A stretch of 64,000 nucleotides of DNA from Streptomyces sp. NBC_01788 (GTDB taxonomy: Bacteria > Actinomycetota > Actinomycetes > Streptomycetales > Streptomycetaceae), in the NCBI RefSeq assembly GCF_035917575.1, contig NZ_CP109090.1, forward strand, positions 5,270,001-5,334,000, given 5' to 3'. The notes under the pieces are model-generated. The model was given only the letters and a program-made list of their open reading frames with translations, was not told the origin of the DNA and searched no databases. Each line of letters opens with the position of its first letter. Position 1 is the first letter of the stretch. A program made the translations under genes and the position numbers. Below, in pieces: positions 59,405-64,000 of this stretch.

Positions 59405-60463
59405 ATGACCCACCAGTGGCGCGGAATCATCGAGGAGTACCGGGACAGGCTGCCGGTGTCCGACAGCACGCCGGTCGTGACGCTCCGCGAGGGCGGTACG
59501 CCCCTCGTGCCCGCGCAGGTGCTCTCCGAGCGCACCGGCTGCGAGGTCCACCTCAAGGTCGAGGGCGCGAACCCGACCGGGTCCTTCAAGGACCGCGGCA
59601 TGACGATGGCGATCAGCAAGGCCAAGGAGGAGGGCGCGAAGGCCGTCATCTGCGCCTCCACCGGCAACACGTCCGCCTCCGCGGCCGCCTACGCCGTACG
59701 GGCCGGGATGGTCTCCGCGGTGCTGGTGCCGCAGGGCAAGATCGCGCTCGGCAAGATGGGCCAGGCGCTCGTGCACGGCGCGAAGATCCTCCAGGTCGAC
59801 GGCAACTTCGACGACTGCCTCACGCTCGCCCGCGCGCTCAGCGACAACTACCCCGTGGCGCTGGTCAATTCGGTCAACCCGGTGCGTATCGAGGGCCAGA
59901 AGACGGCCGCCTTCGAGATCGTCGACATGCTCGGCGACGCGCCCGACATCCACGTCCTGCCGGTCGGCAACGCGGGCAACATCACCGCCTACTGGAAGGG
60001 CTACCGTGAGTACGCCGCGGACGGCGTCGCCACGAAGACACCCCGCATGTGGGGCTTCCAGGCCTCCGGCAGCGCCCCGATCGTGCGCGGCGAGGTCGTC
60101 AAGGACCCGTCGACCATCGCCACCGCGATCCGTATCGGCAACCCCGCCTCCTGGTCGTACGCGCTGGCCGCGCGCGACGAGTCCGGCGGTGCCATCGACG
60201 AGGTGACGGACCGTGAAATCCTGCGCGCCTACCGGCTGTTGGCCGCGCAGGAGGGCGTCTTCGTCGAGCCGGCGTCCGCCGCGTCCGTGGCCGGCCTCCT
60301 GAAGGCCGCCGAGCAGGGCAAGGTCGACCCCGGCCAGCGCATCGTGTGCACGGTCACCGGCAACGGCCTCAAGGACCCCGACTGGGCCGTCGCCGGCGCC
60401 CCCCAGCCGGTCACGGTCCCGGTCGACGCGGCCACGGCGGCCGAACGCCTGGGCCTGGGCTGA
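59405..60463 (+). CDS. thrC: Threonine synthase
   Basis: A 352-aa PLP fold-II enzyme converting O-phosphohomoserine to threonine. PLP Lys in [12 protein letters not shown] (~residue 62), [14 protein letters not shown] for phosphate/PLP contacts, the [14 protein letters not shown] loop, and a late [14 protein letters not shown] strand. It is the short type I actinobacterial form. It lies 6 nt after hom and is separated from thrB by an unusually long 590-bp gap. Confidence 0.97.
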   Translation: MTHQWRGIIEEYRDRLPVSDSTPVVTLREGGTPLVPAQVLSERTGCEVHLKVEGANPTGSFKDRGMTMAISKAKEEGAKAVICASTGNTSASAAAYAVRAGMVSAVLVPQGKIALGKMGQALVHGAKILQVDGNFDDCLTLARALSDNYPVALVNSVNPVRIEGQKTAAFEIVDMLGDAPDIHVLPVGNAGNITAYWKGYREYAADGVATKTPRMWGFQASGSAPIVRGEVVKDPSTIATAIRIGNPASWSYALAARDESGGAIDEVTDREILRAYRLLAAQEGVFVEPASAASVAGLLKAAEQGKVDPGQRIVCTVTGNGLKDPDWAVAGAPQPVTVPVDAATAAERLGLG

Positions 60464-61053
60464 CGGCAGCGTCGGCTGACGGCACCTCCCGTACCGTCGA
60501 CGGGATCGCGCCGACGGCCGACGACGACCGGCGGCGTCCGGCTCCGCGAGGGCCGGCGCCGGCCGGTCCGGCGGCGGTCGGCCGTCGCCGGTTCAGCCGT
60601 CCGCCGCCCGTACGTCGTCGCCTGCCCGGCCGCGGTGGCCGCCGGGCGCCTGACACGTATGGCACCGAGTGCCCGAGTGCGGCCCGCCGGCGGCACCCGC
60701 CCGGCGACGCGCCCGCCGGCGGCAACCCGCCATCGACGCCCCGCCCGCCCCGTTTCGCCCGGTCGGCGCAACGCGCGCGCACCGCGCAAGGTACGCAACC
60801 GTGTGGCGTGCGGAGGCGTCTCCCAAAGGGGACTTCGGCGGAGGGTGGCACAGGGGGCTTGCGACACGCATCGTGCGCCTCCCGTGCGCCCTATGTCGCC
60901 ACTGAACTTTCCTTCGATAGGCTGTAGGGAACCCGACCGCCGCACACGCCCACGCAGGTGGCGGCGCCGCGCCGTCCGTGCGGCCCGAGGGTCTTCCCCG
61001 TTCCTGTCGAGTGTCATTCGACCATCACGCAGCTCAAGGAGAGTCAACGAGCG
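60464..61053. other. Intergenic region thrC-thrB
   Basis: 590 bp, very GC-rich (Pro/Arg/Gly shadow frames only), with no credible gene, ribosome site or homology. The final ~150 bp become AT-richer (ACTTTCCTTCGATAGGCTGT, 60907-60926). This area probably holds a thrB promoter with TAGGCT as a possible -10, implying that thrB is not simply co-transcribed with thrC. Confidence 0.5.
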
Positions 61054-61983
61054 ATGGCCGGTCCCGCGTTCCGCGCCGCCGCCGTCCGGGTGCGCGTCCC
61101 CGCCACCAGCGCCAACCTCGGTCCGGGCTTCGACGCCCTCGGCCTGTCGCTGGGGCTCTACGACGACGTCGTGGTCCGGGTGGCCGACTCCGGGCTGCAC
61201 ATCGACATCGCCGGCGAGGGCAGCGAGACGCTGCCGCGGGACGAGAAGCACCTGCTCGTCCGCTCGCTGCGTACCGCCTTCGACGTACTCGGCGGACAGC
61301 CGCGCGGCCTGGAGATCGTCTGCGCCAACCGCATTCCGCACGGCCGCGGCCTCGGCTCCTCCTCCGCCGCCATCTGCGCCGGAATAGTCGCGGCCCGCGC
61401 CGTGACCATAGGCGCCGAGGCCAGGCTCGACGACACGGCGCTGCTCGAACTGGCCACCGAGATAGAGGGCCACCCGGACAACGTGGCGGCCTGTCTGATG
61501 GGCGGGTTCACCCTGTCCTGGATGGAGGCCGGAGCCGCCAGGGCCATCAGGATGGAGCCCTCCGATTCCATCGTTCCGGTGGTTTTCGTGCCGGGAAAGC
61601 CGGTGCTCACCGAAACCGCGCGCGGCCTGCTCCCGCGCACCGTTCCGCACGTGGACGCCGCCGTCAACGCGGGCCGCGCCGCCCTGCTCGTCGAGGCCCT
61701 CACCCGGCGCCCCGAACTGCTGCTGCCGGCCACCGAGGACCGTCTCCACCAGGAGTACCGCGCCCCTGCCATGCCGGAGAGCGCGGCACTGGTGGAACGT
61801 CTGCGGGCGGACGGCATCCCCGCGGTCATCTCCGGCGCAGGACCCACCGTCATGGCACTCGCCGACGCGGACACCGCGGACAAGGTGGAGCAACTGGCGG
61901 GCGCCGACTGGGCCGCCAACAGGCTGAGTCTCGACCTGCAAGGAGCCTGCGTGCTGCCGCTGTCGGCAGGCGCGGAGATCTGA
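61054..61983 (+). CDS. thrB: Homoserine kinase
   Basis: A 309-aa GHMP-family kinase phosphorylating homoserine. Motif 1 is VRVPATSANLGPGFDALGL (residues ~10-28), the ATP loop PHGRGLGSSSAAICAG is at ~90-105, and motif 3 ISGAGPTVMAL is near residue 260. ATG 61054 follows AAGGAGAG. It lies 590 bp after thrC, and a strong terminator overlaps its stop. Confidence 0.96.
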   Translation: MAGPAFRAAAVRVRVPATSANLGPGFDALGLSLGLYDDVVVRVADSGLHIDIAGEGSETLPRDEKHLLVRSLRTAFDVLGGQPRGLEIVCANRIPHGRGLGSSSAAICAGIVAARAVTIGAEARLDDTALLELATEIEGHPDNVAACLMGGFTLSWMEAGAARAIRMEPSDSIVPVVFVPGKPVLTETARGLLPRTVPHVDAAVNAGRAALLVEALTRRPELLLPATEDRLHQEYRAPAMPESAALVERLRADGIPAVISGAGPTVMALADADTADKVEQLAGADWAANRLSLDLQGACVLPLSAGAEI

Positions 61984-62005
61984 AATCCGGCGGTTGCCGG
62001 ATTTC
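61982..62005 (+). terminator. Terminator overlapping the thrB stop
   Basis: GAAATCCGGC (61982-61991) pairs perfectly with GCCGGATTTC (61996-62005) around a GGTT tetraloop. The 10-bp stem begins within the TGA stop codon. No U-tract follows, as is common in Streptomyces. Confidence 0.85.
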
Positions 62006-62401
62006 GAGAGGGGGAATGTTTGTTGGATCCGGTAGTGTTAACCTCAAGTCTGCACCCGACCCCACCATGGCGAGGTGCCTCGTGTCCCCGTCCGGGACAG
62101 ACATTCCTCCGGGAGCCCCCCCAAGCCGCACTGTGTGGTGTACGTCGTACCTGGGCAGTACCTCGTATGCGCACACTGAGCGGTCCGCCGGGCACGCTCC
62201 GGAATCGGTGCGACCACGCCACGTGACTCAGTGACACTCGGTGCCGCTGATGGCCGAGGAAGCGCCAATCACCAGAAATCTCTTCCGCCGTTTTGGGCGG
62301 ACCACCGCCCCGGCACGGTTCACCAGCAAGGACCGAAGCCGGACAGCACAACCGGTCGCCGAGCCAGACAGGCCGACGTCCGCTCCAGGGAAGGACCCTT
62401 C
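62006..62401. other. rho leader region
   Basis: 396 bp between the thrB terminator and the rho GTG, with no gene. AT-richer text near 62015-62045 (GGAATGTTTGTTGG...TAGTGTTAACC) likely holds the rho promoter, leaving a leader of roughly 350 nt, long enough for the autogenous control known for rho in other bacteria. No specific element was identified. Confidence 0.5.
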
Positions 62402-64000
62402 GTGAGCGACACCACCGATCTGATGGGCGCACGTGTCGAGGAGACCGCTGCCGCGCCCGCCACGGACGCCTCCGCGCCTGCCGGCGGTGCCGGCTCCCGG
62501 CGGCGCCGCGGTACCGGCCTCGAGGGCATGGTGCTGGCCGAGCTGCAGCAGGTCGCATCCGGCCTCGGCATCAGGGGCACCGCGCGCATGCGCAAGAGCC
62601 AGCTGATCGAGGTCATCAAGGAGGCGCAGGCGGGCGGGGGAGCCCCCGCCGCGAAGGCCGCGCCTGCCGCGGGGGACGCCGCAGAGACGAAGCCGAAGCG
62701 CCGCAGCACCTCACGGACCCGTACGGCCGACGAGGCCGCGCCCGCGAAGAAGACGGCCGAGGCCCCCGCCGCCAAGCTCTCGAACGACGCGGAGCAGTCG
62801 GGCGCGCCCGCCAAGGCCGTGGCGCAGAAGCAGATCGAGATCCCCGGCCAGCCCGCTGGGGGTGCCTCCCGCCCGAGTGAAGCCGAGCGTGGGGGAGAGG
62901 ACGCTCCGTCCGAGCGCCGCCGGCGCCGGGCCACCGCCGAGGCGGGCGCCCCGGCGGGCGGTGCCGAGACCGTCGCCGCCGAGGCGAAGAGCGAGCCGAA
63001 GGCCGAGAACCAGGGCCAGCAGCAGTCGCAGGGCGACGCCGCTGACGGCGGCGAGGGCCGCCGCCGCGACCGCCGTGAGCGCGGCCGGGACCGCGACCGC
63101 CGCGGCAAGGGCGACGACCAGCAGGGCCAGGGCGGCCAGCAGCAGCGCCAGCAGGGCCAGCAGCAGAGCGGCGGCCGTCAGGACCGCCAGCAGCGGCCCG
63201 ACGAGGACGGGGACGACTTCGACGGCCGCCGGGGCCGGCGCGGCCGCTACCGCGACCGCCGTGGCCGCCGTGGCCGCGACGACGTGTCCGAGCCGCAGAT
63301 CACCGACGACGATGTCCTGATCCCGGTCGCGGGCATCCTCGACATCCTCGACAACTACGCCTTCATCCGGACGTCGGGCTACCTGCCGGGTCCCAACGAC
63401 GTGTACGTCTCCCTCGCCCAGGTCCGCAAGAACGGCCTGCGCAAGGGCGACCACGTCACCGGCGCGGTCCGCCAGCCGAAGGACGGTGAGCGCCGCGAGA
63501 AGTTCAACGCGCTGGTGCGGCTGGACTCCGTCAACGGCATGGCGCCCGAACACGGCCGTGGGCGGCCCGAGTTCAACAAGCTGACGCCGCTGTACCCGCA
63601 GGACCGGCTCCGTCTGGAGACCGACCCCGGCGTCCTGACGACCCGCATCATCGACATGGTCTCGCCCATCGGCAAGGGCCAGCGCGGTCTGATCGTGGCC
63701 CCGCCGAAGACCGGCAAGACCATGATCATGCAGGCGGTCGCCAACGCGATCACGCACAACAACCCCGAGTGCCACCTGATGGTCGTCCTCGTCGACGAGC
63801 GTCCGGAAGAGGTCACCGACATGCAGCGGTCGGTGAAGGGCGAGGTCATCTCCTCGACCTTCGACCGTCCGGCCGAGGACCACACCACGGTCGCCGAGCT
63901 CGCCATCGAGCGCGCCAAGCGTCTGGTGGAGCTGGGTCACGACGTGGTCGTGCTGCTGGACTCCATCACCCGTCTGGGTCGTGCGTACAACCTGGCGGCC
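62402..64000 (+). CDS. rho: Transcription termination factor Rho (3' end outside window)
   Basis: 533 codons are visible. Rho_N helices LEGMVLAELQQVASGLGIRG are at residues ~40-60. A large insertion (~80-300) rich in Arg, Gln, Gly and Asp (RRRDRRERGRDRDRRGKGDD-like), typical of actinobacterial Rho, precedes the cold-shock-type RNA-binding domain (DNYAFIRTSGYLPGPNDVYV, ~319-338). The hexameric helicase motor has P-loop APPKTGKT (~434-441), DERPEEVTDM and Walker B VVVLLDSITRLGRAYN. GTG 62402 follows AAGGA. Residues ~154-167 come from the 40-bp interspersed repeat also found in cvnB. Confidence 0.97.
   Translation, partial: MSDTTDLMGARVEETAAAPATDASAPAGGAGSRRRRGTGLEGMVLAELQQVASGLGIRGTARMRKSQLIEVIKEAQAGGGAPAAKAAPAAGDAAETKPKRRSTSRTRTADEAAPAKKTAEAPAAKLSNDAEQSGAPAKAVAQKQIEIPGQPAGGASRPSEAERGGEDAPSERRRRRATAEAGAPAGGAETVAAEAKSEPKAENQGQQQSQGDAADGGEGRRRDRRERGRDRDRRGKGDDQQGQGGQQQRQQGQQQSGGRQDRQQRPDEDGDDFDGRRGRRGRYRDRRGRRGRDDVSEPQITDDDVLIPVAGILDILDNYAFIRTSGYLPGPNDVYVSLAQVRKNGLRKGDHVTGAVRQPKDGERREKFNALVRLDSVNGMAPEHGRGRPEFNKLTPLYPQDRLRLETDPGVLTTRIIDMVSPIGKGQRGLIVAPPKTGKTMIMQAVANAITHNNPECHLMVVLVDERPEEVTDMQRSVKGEVISSTFDRPAEDHTTVAELAIERAKRLVELGHDVVVLLDSITRLGRAYNLAA
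62867..62898. repeat. Interspersed repeat inside rho
   Basis: TGGGGGTGCCTCCCGCCCGAG...GAAGCCGAGCGTGGGGGAGA aligns ungapped with the reverse complement of 2300-2340 in cvnB (about three quarters identical). It is in frame, encoding GGASRPSEAERGGE in Rho's low-complexity insertion. Confidence 0.7.

Noticed and set aside
58160..59953. Long minus-strand open frame opposite hom and thrC
   Set aside because: Antisense shadow crossing two certain genes; no recognisable protein features.
59405..61983. thrC and thrB as one simple operon
   Set aside because: A 590-bp gap with an AT-rich promoter-like end separates them, so independent initiation of thrB is more likely.
62711..63940. Long minus-strand open frame opposite rho
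   Set aside because: Shadow of the low-complexity region and motor domain of rho; hydrophobic Ala/Leu runs result from the antisense Arg/Gln/Gly repeats.

Overview
The window is a high-GC actinomycete chromosome segment, almost certainly Streptomyces. The evidence is strong third-position GC bias, GTG/TTG starts, a conservon, rolling-circle/FtsK-type integrative plasmid genes, a Ku with a lysine-rich tail, and the block lysA-hom-thrC-thrB-rho. It opens inside a sensor-kinase-like gene and closes inside rho.

Layout. 1-5.1 kb: conservon (cvnA-B-C-D) followed by a styrene-monooxygenase-like flavoprotein. 5.0-13.5 kb: NlpC/P60 cell-wall hydrolase, TetR regulator, two divergent diiron proteins (AurF-like and ferritin-like), a DUF3291 protein, a class B PBP plus FtsW/RodA pair, and a secreted SH3 protein with a His-rich repeat. 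13.6-20.4 kb: lipoprotein plus orphan histidine kinase, a phosphatase, a NERD protein, a divergent LigD-polymerase/Ku NHEJ pair, and a class II amidotransferase. 20.6-35.8 kb: a TerD domain fused to a PD-(D/E)XK-like domain, PucR regulator/amino-acid oxidoreductase, rhomboid protease, FAD monooxygenase/TetR pair, VOC protein, a hypothetical protein split by a probable frameshift, an FMN glutamate-synthase-like membrane protein, a truncated secreted protein and an S53 peptidase. 35.9-39.4 kb: a decayed strip with TPR and VOC pseudogenes and lone hypotheticals.

39.40-54.68 kb: a 15.2-kb integrative element (AICE, pSAM2-like) in tRNA-Arg(CCG), bounded by perfect 100-bp direct repeats. The right end carries the plasmid core: GntR repressor with two palindromic operators, SCO3933-family protein, FtsK-like Tra, a spread-type membrane protein, Rep, Xis and Int. 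The left part is cargo: an APH-fold kinase with a TTA codon; a lipoprotein; an XRE/TPR regulator facing a three-gene operon across a repeat array; and a leftward set of an OLD-family ATPase/TOPRIM nuclease coupled to a KTSC protein, then two small hypotheticals. The OLD-KTSC pair has visibly lower GC and is the best candidate for an undescribed (possibly anti-phage) system.

54.6-64 kb: core chromosome: intact tRNA-Arg, a single-domain response regulator, NrtL (ArgS-like without a catalytic domain), lysA, hom, thrC, thrB and the start of rho. A roughly 40-bp element lies in frame, in opposite orientations, in both cvnB and rho.
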